Positions 57,462 through 64,000 of a stretch of DNA of 64,000 nucleotides are shown here, piece after piece. A program made the position numbers and the translations under genes. The notes beneath the pieces were generated by a model. It was not told the DNA's origin, ran no database searches, and saw nothing but the letters and a program-made list of their open reading frames with translations. The DNA comes from Sphingomonas sp. AP4-R1 (GTDB lineage: Bacteria > Pseudomonadota > Alphaproteobacteria > Sphingomonadales > Sphingomonadaceae). Within the stretch, counting starts at the first letter, position 1. Each line of letters opens with the position of its first letter. The DNA lies in the NCBI RefSeq assembly GCF_013113735.1, contig NZ_CP053346.1, positions 4,354,001 to 4,418,000 on the forward strand, read 5' to 3'.

Positions 57462-58392
57462 GCCCATCGCGCTCGCCGCGTTGATGCTGGACGCGCTGCT
57501 CGGCTGGCCCAACCGCCTCTATGCGCGCGTGGGTCATCCGGTCGGCGCCTTCGCCCGCCTGATCCACTGGGCCGAATGGCGCTGGAACCGGGCCACCGCG
57601 CCCGAAGCATCGCGCCGCCTGCGCGGCGTCATCACGCTCCTGCTGCTCGTGGCAGCGGGCGGCGGCGGCGGACTTGCGGTCGAATGGCTCGCGCGCACTG
57701 TTGCGCCCGATCAGGCATGGTGGCTGATCGCCCTCGCCGCGTGGCCCGCTCTGGCCCAGCGCAGCCTTTACGATCATGTCCGCGCCGTCGCGCTGCCGCT
57801 CGGCCGGGGCGATTGGGCCGATGCGCGCCGCAAGGTCGCGCGCATCGTCGGCCGCGACACCGAGGATCTCGACGAGAGCGGCATCGCCCGCGCCACGATC
57901 GAAAGCCTCGCCGAAAGCGTCTGCGATGGCGTGATCGCCCCGCTCTTCTGGCTGCTCCTGCTCGGCCTGCCCGGCCTGTGGGCGTTCAAGGCGATCAGCA
58001 CGGCGGACAGCCTGATCGGCCACAGGGAACCGCGCTGGCGCGCCTTCGGCTGGGCCTCCGCCCGCGCCGACGACATCGCCAACTATATCCCCGCCCGCCT
58101 CTCCGGCCTGCTCCTCTGCCTCGCCGCACCGGGCGGCTGGCGAACGATGGCGCGCGATCACGCCGCCCACGCCTCGCCCAATGGCGGCTGGCCCGAGGCG
58201 GCGATGGCCGGCGCGCTCGGCGTCGCGCTCGGCGGTCCCGTATCCTATGACGGCGCGATCCACGCCAAGCCATGGATCAACGTCGGGGGCGGCCCCGCGC
58301 GCTCGGTCGATCTGGCCCGCGCTTTGTCGATCTACGTTCGCACCTGCCTGCTCGCCTGGGCCATCGCCGGGGGGCTCGCATGGGCGCTGTGA
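57454..58392 (+). CDS. cbiB: Adenosylcobinamide-phosphate synthase
   Basis: A 312-residue integral membrane enzyme that amidates adenosylcobyric acid with aminopropanol (phosphate). [22 protein letters not shown] at the N-terminus, [21 protein letters not shown] and [16 protein letters not shown], and the C-terminal [14 protein letters not shown] region are typical. Several hydrophobic helices are present. The GTG at 57454 overlaps the cobD stop by 8 nt, and the end overlaps cobQ. Called CobD in the aerobic-pathway naming. Confidence 0.94.
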   Translation: MAEPIALAALMLDALLGWPNRLYARVGHPVGAFARLIHWAEWRWNRATAPEASRRLRGVITLLLLVAAGGGGGLAVEWLARTVAPDQAWWLIALAAWPALAQRSLYDHVRAVALPLGRGDWADARRKVARIVGRDTEDLDESGIARATIESLAESVCDGVIAPLFWLLLLGLPGLWAFKAISTADSLIGHREPRWRAFGWASARADDIANYIPARLSGLLLCLAAPGGWRTMARDHAAHASPNGGWPEAAMAGALGVALGGPVSYDGAIHAKPWINVGGGPARSVDLARALSIYVRTCLLAWAIAGGLAWAL

Positions 58393-59888
58393 TGCTGCAG
58401 GGCACCGGCTCGGACGTCGGCAAGTCGGTGCTGGTCGCCGCGCTCTGTCGCGCACTCGCCAATCGGGGGCTCTCGGTGCGCCCGTTCAAGCCACAGAATA
58501 TGAGCAACAACGCCGCCGCCACCGCCGACGGGGGCGAGATCGGCCGCGCGCAGGCGACGCAGGCGATGGCGTGCCGCGTGCCTCCCTCCGTCGATATGAA
58601 CCCGGTGCTGCTGAAGCCGGAGGGCGACCGCACCTCGCAGATCATCGTGCGCGGCAAGGTGCGGGGCAAGCTGGAGGCCGGGCGCTGGCGCGAGGGCCGC
58701 ATCGGCCTGCTCGACGAGGTGCTGGAAAGCTATCGCACGCTGCGCGCCCAGTGCGACATCGTCGTGATCGAGGGCGCGGGCTCGCCCGCCGAGATCAACC
58801 TGCGCGCCGGCGACATCGCCAATATGGGCTTCGCGCGCGCGGCGGGCGTGCCGGTGGTGCTGGTGGGCGATATCGATCGCGGCGGCGTGATCGCCTCGCT
58901 GGTCGGCACCAAGACCGTCATTGATCCCGAGGATGCCGCGATGATCGGCGGCTTCCTCGTCAACAAGTTCCGCGGCGACCCGGCTTTGTTCGCGGACGGC
59001 ATGACCGCGATCAGCGAGCGCACCGGCTGGGCCGCGTTCGGCCTCATCCCCTGGCTCGCCCCCGCCTTCCGCCTGCCGAGCGAGGATGCGGTGATCCTCG
59101 AACGCCCGGCCGCCTCGGAGGCACGCCGCCTCATCATCGCCTGCCCGATCACGCCGCGCATCGCCAATTTCGACGATCTCGATCCGCTCCGGCTGGAGCC
59201 GGGCGTCGAGGTGGTGATGGTCCCGCCCGGCACGCCTCTCCCGGACGCGGCGATGATCGTGCTGGCCGGCTCCAAGGCCACCACCGCCGATCTGCTCTTC
59301 CTGCGCGAACAGGGCTGGGACATCGACATCCTCGCGCATCACCGCAAGGGCCGCCCGGTGCTCGGCCTGTGCGGCGGCTATCAGATGCTCGGCCGCAGCG
59401 TGTCCGATCCCGACGGCGTGGAAGGCCCGCCGCGCGACGTCCCCGGCCTCGGCCTGCTCGACGTCACCACCATCCTGTCCGGCGACAAGACGGTGCGGCA
59501 GGTGACGGGCGAAGCGCTCGGCGCGCCGTTCGCGGGCTACGAAATCCATCTGGGCGAAACCGAAGGCCCCGATCGCGCCCGTCCGCTCTGCCATGTCGAA
59601 GGCCGCCCCGAAGGCGCGATCAGCGCGGACGGGCTGGTGGCGGGCAGCTATGTCCACGGCCTGCTGGGCCTGGCCGAGCAGCGCCGCGCCTGGCTCGCCC
59701 GCATCGGCGCCGCAGGCTCAGGCCCCGATCACCACGCCGACATCGATGCCGCCCTCGACGAACTCGCCGCCGCGTTCGAAGCGCATGTCGATGTCGATGC
59801 ACTGATCGCGCTCGCTCACACCGCCGACCAGGCCATAGCCGCACAGCACAGGATGGCCGAAGTTTCTGAAAAGCGATCATATATTTGA
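58380..59888 (+). CDS. cobQ: Cobyric acid synthase (glutamine-dependent)
   Basis: A 502-residue amidotransferase that adds four amide groups to adenosylcobyrinic a,c-diamide. The N-terminal ATP-binding fold starts [12 protein letters not shown] with [25 protein letters not shown] and [13 protein letters not shown] follow. The C-terminal GATase has the nucleophilic cysteine in [10 protein letters not shown] and the histidine in SYVHGLLGL. The ATG at 58380 gives [10 protein letters not shown], as in relatives; an ATG at 58392 is the alternative. It overlaps cbiB, making a three-gene plus-strand unit with cobD. Confidence 0.95.
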   Translation: MGAVMLQGTGSDVGKSVLVAALCRALANRGLSVRPFKPQNMSNNAAATADGGEIGRAQATQAMACRVPPSVDMNPVLLKPEGDRTSQIIVRGKVRGKLEAGRWREGRIGLLDEVLESYRTLRAQCDIVVIEGAGSPAEINLRAGDIANMGFARAAGVPVVLVGDIDRGGVIASLVGTKTVIDPEDAAMIGGFLVNKFRGDPALFADGMTAISERTGWAAFGLIPWLAPAFRLPSEDAVILERPAASEARRLIIACPITPRIANFDDLDPLRLEPGVEVVMVPPGTPLPDAAMIVLAGSKATTADLLFLREQGWDIDILAHHRKGRPVLGLCGGYQMLGRSVSDPDGVEGPPRDVPGLGLLDVTTILSGDKTVRQVTGEALGAPFAGYEIHLGETEGPDRARPLCHVEGRPEGAISADGLVAGSYVHGLLGLAEQRRAWLARIGAAGSGPDHHADIDAALDELAAAFEAHVDVDALIALAHTADQAIAAQHRMAEVSEKRSYI

Positions 59889-59979
59889 TCGTCATCCCGG
59901 CCTTGAGCCGGGATCCCGCTTCTTGCCTTTCAGAGCAGGGCAAAGATAGCGGGACCCCGGCTCAAGGCCGGGGCGACGG
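59888..59979. repeat. Palindromic repeat, family G
   Basis: ATCGTCATCCCGGCCTTGAG on the left and a right arm CCCCGGCTCAAGGCCGGGGC enclose TCTTGCCTTTCAGAGCAGGG. It begins at the cobQ stop codon and may terminate the operon. Confidence 0.88.
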
Positions 59980-60023
59980 GTTATGGAAATGTCGCAACGG
60001 GTGGGAAGCCGCCTCTTTTAAGA

Positions 60024-60101
60024 TCGTCATTGCGAGCGCAGCGAAGCAATCCAGCTCCGACAGTGCGGGACTGGATTGCTTCGCTGCGCTCGCAATGACG
60101 A
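60024..60101. repeat. Palindromic repeat, family D
   Basis: The 78-bp partner of 35156-35233; only one base differs (AAGCAATCC instead of AAGCGATCC). The arms are perfect inverse complements over 20 bp. The surrounding 59889-60209 gap has no gene. Confidence 0.95.
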
Positions 60102-60209
60102 GAAGGGTGGTGAACGGCCTGACCGCTTCTGAGCAAGGCGAGCTAGAAAGCTGACGCATAGTCCTGCAATCTGCGCCAAGCTGCAACGACCGAGCGGCTA
60201 CCGCTAGCT

Positions 60210-60500
60210 TTATTGCGGCGGTTCCGAAATGAAGCCGACCTTCTTGAATTTGGCTTTCGCTCCTAGCGTCATGACCTCGCCCATACAGCGCCAAGGCGTT
60301 GTCATGTCGTTCGTGATGTGCAGCCAGTCGGCTTGCTTGCGACCTTCTAAGAGCGCTGTTTGCAGGTCACTGCGTGCTTCGGGCAGGATATAGCTCTTAC
60401 CGTGAAACTCGACGCGACAGCGACTATCCCCCGACCCCCAGACGCCAATATCTAGGTGCTGGCTCGCAGTTGCCGCACCCAGCATCATTAGCCCAATCAC
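60210..60500 (-). CDS. Small secreted ExbD/TolR-like periplasmic domain protein
   Basis: A 96-residue protein: a short hydrophobic N-terminus (VIGLMMLGAATAS), then a domain that looks like the periplasmic part of ExbD/TolR. VEFHGKSYILPEARSDLQTA matches the first strand and helix, and MGEVMTLGAKAKFKKVGFIS plus EPP the C-terminal helix and strand. It lacks the ExbD transmembrane aspartate segment. The GTG at 60500 overlaps the stop of a 39-codon gene (GTGA), which supports the start. Base usage is less GC-rich than the flanking cob genes. The partner ExbB/TolQ is not nearby, so its job is unknown. Confidence 0.68.
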   Translation of the reverse strand: MIGLMMLGAATASQHLDIGVWGSGDSRCRVEFHGKSYILPEARSDLQTALLEGRKQADWLHITNDMTTPWRCMGEVMTLGAKAKFKKVGFISEPPQ

Positions 60501-60616
60501 GATAAGGCCCCCACACCGTTGGCGATCGCCAATATGATGACGAATACGAGAATAGCCCCCGCGCTGATCATGCGCCATTTCAGCCACGGATCATTTCCCC
60601 ACCGGTTCAAGTCCAT
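60497..60616 (-). CDS. 39-residue single-helix membrane peptide
   Basis: A short gene reading M-D-L-N-R-W-G-N-D-P, then WLKWRMISAGAILVFVIILA and IANGVGALS, i.e. a Trp/basic cytoplasmic segment followed by one membrane helix. AAAAGGAG lies 12 nt before the ATG. Its TGA overlaps the GTG of the ExbD-like gene by 4 nt. The helix could serve as the missing membrane partner of that protein, but this is an inference. Confidence 0.6.
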   Translation of the reverse strand: MDLNRWGNDPWLKWRMISAGAILVFVIILAIANGVGALS

Positions 60617-60931
60617 TGGCTGTCGCCCCGCTCCTTTTCCATGGATGCCTGATACGCGTGACAACGAATGCCCGCTATCAGGCTGGCAACGAATAACCTC
60701 GAACGTCCGCTACGGGGCGGGAGCCGTCGTCCTATCCTCCGTCATCCCAGCGAAGGCTGGGATCTATGGCTCTCTCTGCAAAAGGGTGGGGTCGCTGAAA
60801 TAGAGATGGATGCCAGCCTTCGCTGGCATGACGAGTAATGGCGCGAAAGCGGGCATCTCCGTTTAAGGGCTCGCGATCTACAATCCTCCCAACATCGTCA
60901 TCGCTTCACGCAACTCGCAATGGCAAACCTC
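60617..60931. other. Intergenic region between the small gene pair and cobS
   Basis: A 315-nt stretch with less GC than its surroundings. It contains the family A-like repeat at 60741-60834 and must hold the promoter of the small gene pair. No gene is seen. Confidence 0.5.
60741..60834. repeat. Diverged palindromic repeat, family A-like
   Basis: GTCATCCCAGCGAAGGCTGG on the left and CCAGCCTTCGCTGGCATGAC on the right are inverse complements with small differences and an ATCTATGG/AGATGGAT inner pair. The plan matches family A at 2563 with a changed core. Confidence 0.85.
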
Positions 60932-61645
60932 CTAAACCGCCTGATAAACCACGCCCGCCAGCAGCAGCCCGCTCTCCACCAGTTCGATCCCGGCGCCGTG
61001 CACGTCGCCCGTCACCCCGCCGAGCTTCGCCCGCACCCAGAAGGCGAAGCCCGCCATCAGGGCCGGCGCCAGCGCCACCCACGGCAGCCACACCGCCGCG
61101 CCCGCCAGCACCAGCAGCCACGCCGCCATATCCCGATCGCGCACCGCCCCGGCCAGGCTCGCGCCCAGCCCCTCCGCCTTCAGCGGCGGCAGCCAGCGCG
61201 CCCACACCAGCGGCCCGATCCGCGCCGCCGCCGGGATCGAAAGCAGCGCGCGCCAATCCCCCGCCAGCGCGTGGAGCAGCACCAGCTTCGTCGCCAGTTG
61301 CAGCACGATCGCCGTCACCGCGAAGCTGCCGACATGCGGATCGGCCATCACCGCCAGCAGCCGATCGCGCCGCCCATGCGCCGCGCCCAGCCCGTCCGCC
61401 AGATCGCCGAGGCCATCCAGATGCAGCGCGCCCGTCGCCGTCACCCACGCCACCAGCCCGGCCAGCGCGCCGATCCACGGATCGACATGCCCGCCCGACC
61501 ACGCGGCCGCCGCCACCGCCGCGCCGATCAGCACTCCCACCAGGGGATAGAGCCGCACCGCGCCGGCAAAGTCCCCGTCGCGCAGCGCCAGCCGGGGCAC
61601 CGGAAAGCGGCTGAGAAAGCCGATCGCCACGATCAGCCGCCTCAC
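60932..61645 (-). CDS. cobS: Adenosylcobinamide-GDP ribazoletransferase (cobalamin synthase)
   Basis: A 237-residue polytopic membrane enzyme that joins AdoCbi-GDP and alpha-ribazole(-phosphate) in the last nucleotide-loop step. GFLSRFPVPRL is at the N-terminus. The acidic catalytic-type motif LHLDGLGDLADGLGAAHGRR is at about 75-95 and the second signature GGVTGDVHGAGIEL near the C-terminus. The start is GTG at 61645, overlapping the phosphatase stop (GTGA); a GTG two codons earlier is also possible. It belongs to the minus-strand cob unit. Confidence 0.95.
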   Translation of the reverse strand: MRRLIVAIGFLSRFPVPRLALRDGDFAGAVRLYPLVGVLIGAAVAAAAWSGGHVDPWIGALAGLVAWVTATGALHLDGLGDLADGLGAAHGRRDRLLAVMADPHVGSFAVTAIVLQLATKLVLLHALAGDWRALLSIPAAARIGPLVWARWLPPLKAEGLGASLAGAVRDRDMAAWLLVLAGAAVWLPWVALAPALMAGFAFWVRAKLGGVTGDVHGAGIELVESGLLLAGVVYQAV

Positions 61646-62187
61646 GCCCACAGCCCCTTGATCTGCGCGCCACCCTCATGCCGCTGCAGCACAAGCAAGG
61701 CCGCATAGGGCAGATCGAACGCCCACACCTGCCGCCGATCGAAGCCGCACAACAGATGCAGCGCCGCCCGCATCGGTCCGCCATGCGTCACCACCAAGGT
61801 CGGCACGTCGGGCAGAGCGGCCAGCGCGGACCCCACCCGCCCGACCAGATCGCCCCAGCGCTCGCCCCCCGGCGGCGGCGCGGCATCGGGATCGTCCCAG
61901 AAGCGACCCAGCGCCACCGGATCGATCTCCGCCGCGGCCAGCCCGTCCCACTCCCCGAAATCCAGTTCCCGCCAGCGCGGATCGATCGCGGGCGCACCGA
62001 TCGCCCCGGCGCAATCCCGCGCGCGCCGCAGATCGGAGGCGACGAGATGCTCCACCGCCAGCCCCCCCGCCCGCGCCCGGCAGGCGGCGATCCCCGCCTC
62101 CGTCACCGCGCAATCCGTCCGCCCCAGCATCCGCCCGGCCAGCTCCGGCTCGCCATGGCGCAGCAGATAGAGCGGCGCACCGCTCAC
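61642..62187 (-). CDS. Histidine phosphatase family protein (alpha-ribazole phosphatase-like)
   Basis: A 181-residue phosphoglycerate-mutase-fold phosphatase. LLRHGEPE (RHG at 10-12), SDLRRARDCA, RELDFGEWDG and VVTHGGPMRAAL give the two histidines, two arginines and glutamate of the active site. Its place between cobT and cobS supports the alpha-ribazole-5'-phosphate phosphatase (CobC) or a cobalamin-phosphate phosphatase role. The GTG at 62187 overlaps the cobT stop by 4 nt. Confidence 0.9.
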   Translation of the reverse strand: MSGAPLYLLRHGEPELAGRMLGRTDCAVTEAGIAACRARAGGLAVEHLVASDLRRARDCAGAIGAPAIDPRWRELDFGEWDGLAAAEIDPVALGRFWDDPDAAPPPGGERWGDLVGRVGSALAALPDVPTLVVTHGGPMRAALHLLCGFDRRQVWAFDLPYAALLVLQRHEGGAQIKGLWA

Positions 62188-63191
62188 CCGGCCGAGACGC
62201 CCGCTTCGGCGAAGGTCGCCATCCGATCGTGCGCGGCCAGCGCCGCCCGGATCATCGTCACGGCGACGGCCGCCCCGCTCCCCTCGCCCAGCCGCATGCC
62301 CAGCGACAGCAAAGGATCCAGCCGCAGCCGCCGCAGCAGCCTGCGATGCCCCGGCTCGGCCGAGCAATGGCCCGCGATCAGATGCCCCACGATCGCCGGA
62401 TGATGCGCGGCCAGCGGCGCCACCGCCGAGGAGCAGATGAACCCATCCAGCACCACCGGCACCCGCGCCACCCGCGCCGCCACGATCGCGCCCGCAATCG
62501 CCGCGATCTCGCGCCCGCCCAGCCGCCGCAGAATCTCGAAGGGGGAGGTTAGCGCGCCCGCATGCGCGGCCAGCCCGAACGCCACCGTCTCCGCCTTGCG
62601 CGACAGGCCATCCGGATCCACCCCCGTCCCCGGCCCCACCCAGTCGCGCGGATCACCGCCGAAGCTGGCGGCGCACAAGGCTGCGGCCGCCGTGCTGTTG
62701 CCGATCCCCATCTCGCCCAGCACGAGCAGATCGGCATCGCCGATCGCCCCGGCCCCGGCATTCAGCGCGGCGAGGCACTCCGCCTCGTCCATCGCCGCGC
62801 CGGTCGTGAAGTCCACGGTCGGCCGGTCGAGGTCGAGCGGCACCACCGCCAGCGAGAGACCGGCCGCGCCCGCCAGCGCGTTGATCGCGGCGCCCCCGGC
62901 CGCGAAATTCGCCACCATCTGCGCGGTCACGGCCTGCGGAAACGCGCTCACCCCGCGCGCCACCACGCCATGATTGCCCGCGAACACGATCGCCCGCCCC
63001 CGCTCGATCGCGGGGCGCTCCCGCCCCTGCCAGCCGGCCAGGAAGATCGCGATCTCCTCCAGCCGGCCCAAAGATCCCGGCGGCTTGGTCAACTGCCCCT
63101 GCCGCGCCAGCGCCGCATCGCGCGCCGCATCGTCCCGCGCGGGCAGGCCGGCGAGCAGGGCCTCGAACGCGGCGACGGACTCGAACATCAT
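62184..63191 (-). CDS. cobT: Nicotinate-nucleotide:dimethylbenzimidazole phosphoribosyltransferase
   Basis: A 335-residue enzyme that makes alpha-ribazole phosphate, the lower-ligand donor of cobalamin. QLTKPPGSLGRLEEIAIFLA is at about 33-52, VFAGNHGVVARGVSAFP near 69-85, LGEMGIGNSTAAAAL mid-sequence and HCSAEPGH plus LGMRLGEGSGAAVA at the C-terminal end, with the catalytic glutamate in GEGSG. The ATG at 63191 overlaps the DUF1636 stop by 4 nt. It needs 5,6-dimethylbenzimidazole; no bluB is seen here. Confidence 0.96.
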   Translation of the reverse strand: MMFESVAAFEALLAGLPARDDAARDAALARQGQLTKPPGSLGRLEEIAIFLAGWQGRERPAIERGRAIVFAGNHGVVARGVSAFPQAVTAQMVANFAAGGAAINALAGAAGLSLAVVPLDLDRPTVDFTTGAAMDEAECLAALNAGAGAIGDADLLVLGEMGIGNSTAAAALCAASFGGDPRDWVGPGTGVDPDGLSRKAETVAFGLAAHAGALTSPFEILRRLGGREIAAIAGAIVAARVARVPVVLDGFICSSAVAPLAAHHPAIVGHLIAGHCSAEPGHRRLLRRLRLDPLLSLGMRLGEGSGAAVAVTMIRAALAAHDRMATFAEAGVSAG

Positions 63192-63574
63192 GTGACGACA
63201 TATCCTTCGGGCGGGGTGCGGACCAGGAAATGCCCTTTCACGCCCTCCGGCCACGCGCGATAGGGCACCTGCCCCTCGGCGCTGGCCGCATAGGCGATTG
63301 CATAATCGAGGATGGCCCGCGCCGCCTCCTCGCCCGGCTCGAAATGGCCCAGCACATAGCCGATCCTGCCCGGCGCCCGCAGGTGGATCGTGCAGCCCGC
63401 CGAGCAGGCGAACAGGCACGGCATCTCCTCGATCGTCACCGCCTCATAGGCCAGCGACGAAAGCTGGATGCGACGCAACGCGACGAGCAGGGCCGCGCCC
63501 GCGCCCTGCGCGCCGTCGCGGCGGCAGGTGTTGCAGGCAATGATCGAAGGGCCGGCTGCGGCGGGCTTCAGCAT
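63188..63574 (-). CDS. DUF1636 family metal-binding protein
   Basis: A 128-residue protein with conserved cysteines: CNTCRRDG (C15, C18) and PCLFACSAGCTIHLRAPGRIGY (about 52-70), the DUF1636 pattern resembling a thioredoxin-like [2Fe-2S] ferredoxin. GYVLGHFEPGEEAARAILDYA follows. Such genes commonly lie in cobalamin or cobalt loci, but the function is not established. The ATG at 63574 is the best available start. It overlaps cobT by 4 nt and is 17 nt after the upstream membrane-protein gene. Confidence 0.87.
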   Translation of the reverse strand: MLKPAAAGPSIIACNTCRRDGAQGAGAALLVALRRIQLSSLAYEAVTIEEMPCLFACSAGCTIHLRAPGRIGYVLGHFEPGEEAARAILDYAIAYAASAEGQVPYRAWPEGVKGHFLVRTPPEGYVVT

Positions 63575-63591
63575 CTCCGCAGCCGTACCGA

Positions 63592-64000
63592 TCAGGCCGC
63601 CGCCAGCCGGCCGCGCCGGGCCGCCGGCACGCCGATCGCCACCAGCCCGCGATAGAGCACCAGCAACGCGATCAGGATCGCCCCGTCGCGCACGAAGCCT
63701 TGCGCGAAATAGACGGGAGACAGCGCGATCGAGAGACCGCCCAGCGCCAGCGACCAGAGGACGAGCATCCCCTTGTAGCCGATCACCGCGCCCAGATAGG
63801 CGACGGCCAGCCGCACGGCCGATCCGCCGCCGATGCGGCCCTCGGCCCAGCGCGCGGCCAGCACGGAGACGATCGCCGCCGTGCCGATCGCCCCGCCCCA
63901 CATCAGCGTCTTGGGGGAGTGCGAATAATGGTGGATGCCGAAGCCCACCGCCTGGCTGGCGAACCACGCCACGGCCATCAGGATCAGGCCGTCGCGCCGC
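63592..64000 (-). CDS. Small polytopic membrane protein of the cob locus, 5' end beyond the window
   Basis: At least 136 residues. The frame stays open to the right edge (RRDGLILMAVAWFASQAVGF), so the ATG at 63978 is probably internal and the true start is outside. About four hydrophobic helices are visible: around LILMAVAWFASQAVGFG, WGGAIGTAAIVSVLAARWA, AVAYLGAVIGYKGMLVLWSL and GAILIALLVLYRGLVAIGV. A tail of basic residues and Ala ends it. No family is named with confidence; its place before DUF1636-cobT suggests a link to cobalamin or cobalt handling. Confidence 0.7.
   Translation of the reverse strand, partial: RRDGLILMAVAWFASQAVGFGIHHYSHSPKTLMWGGAIGTAAIVSVLAARWAEGRIGGGSAVRLAVAYLGAVIGYKGMLVLWSLALGGLSIALSPVYFAQGFVRDGAILIALLVLYRGLVAIGVPAARRGRLAAA

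Noticed and set aside
61642..62187. A second phosphoglycerate mutase
   Set aside because: It shares the fold but is shorter, lacks the GpmA substrate loop and is embedded by overlaps between cobT and cobS.

Overview
The window looks like chromosome of a high-GC alphaproteobacterium of the sphingomonad group (Sphingomonas or a close relative). This is inferred from the very high GC coding bias, the WAMM-type PEP-CTERM protein, the gene neighbourhoods (DUF484-xerC, ETF-QO/TPR/ispE, uracil-DNA glycosylase-like/lytic transglycosylase/moaB, dnaG-rpoD) and the abundant short palindromic repeats between genes. Almost all of it is ordinary housekeeping chromosome. I see no rRNA, tRNA, prophage, classical insertion sequence or CRISPR array.

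Layout. 1-9.6 kb: purE (partial), gpmA, a divergent HxlR regulator/SDR pair, an RNA methyltransferase overlapping nnrD, ilvD, a stand-alone shikimate-kinase-like gene, an N-formylglutamate amidohydrolase and ispE. 9.6-18 kb: a secreted TPR protein, ETF-ubiquinone oxidoreductase, a cysteine-free uracil-DNA glycosylase-like protein, a lytic transglycosylase, moaB, a PEP-CTERM protein and a radical SAM protein. 18-25 kb: bacterioferritin, an Hpt protein, tusA-like, der, a fatty-acid desaturase, a Flp pilin, a rhomboid protease and greA. 25-35 kb: carB, a small gene, carA, a YqeY protein, a DUF559 nuclease cassette, dnaG and rpoD. 35-49 kb: two ClC proteins, an MFS exporter, cysK, xerC-DUF484, an acid phosphatase, metE under a cobalamin riboswitch, a thiolase/SDR pair and a protease-like PDZ protein. 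49-55 kb: a complete RND efflux operon. 55.9-64 kb: a late-pathway (salvage/nucleotide-loop) cobalamin locus: cobU, cobD, cbiB, cobQ, cobS, a phosphatase, cobT, DUF1636 and a membrane protein.

Genes that work together. Many neighbours overlap by 4-8 nt (ATGA or GTGA), which points to translational coupling: nnrD/rRNA-type methyltransferase, TPR/ispE, der/tusA, MFS/cysK, RND pump/outer-membrane factor, and the cob genes. The metE leader carries a B12 riboswitch plus an AT-rich palindrome nearer the promoter, so the B12-independent methionine synthase should be shut off when the cob locus elsewhere in the window supplies cobalamin. No corrin-ring genes are seen here.

Most unusual features. (1) A 426-bp unit at 30628-31053 in which a DUF559 endonuclease gene lies between 36-bp inverted repeats matching at 35 of 36 positions. 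The left repeat supplies its Shine-Dalgarno and start, the right repeat its C-terminus, and a solo copy of the repeat sits downstream of cysK. (2) A perfect 29-bp-arm palindrome inserted in frame in nnrD. (3) At least eight palindromic repeat families between genes, one with copies differing at 1 of 78 positions 25 kb apart. (4) A two-gene unit of a 39-residue membrane peptide and an ExbD-like periplasmic domain. (5) A protease-fold PDZ protein without its catalytic serine, coupled to a ClC gene.
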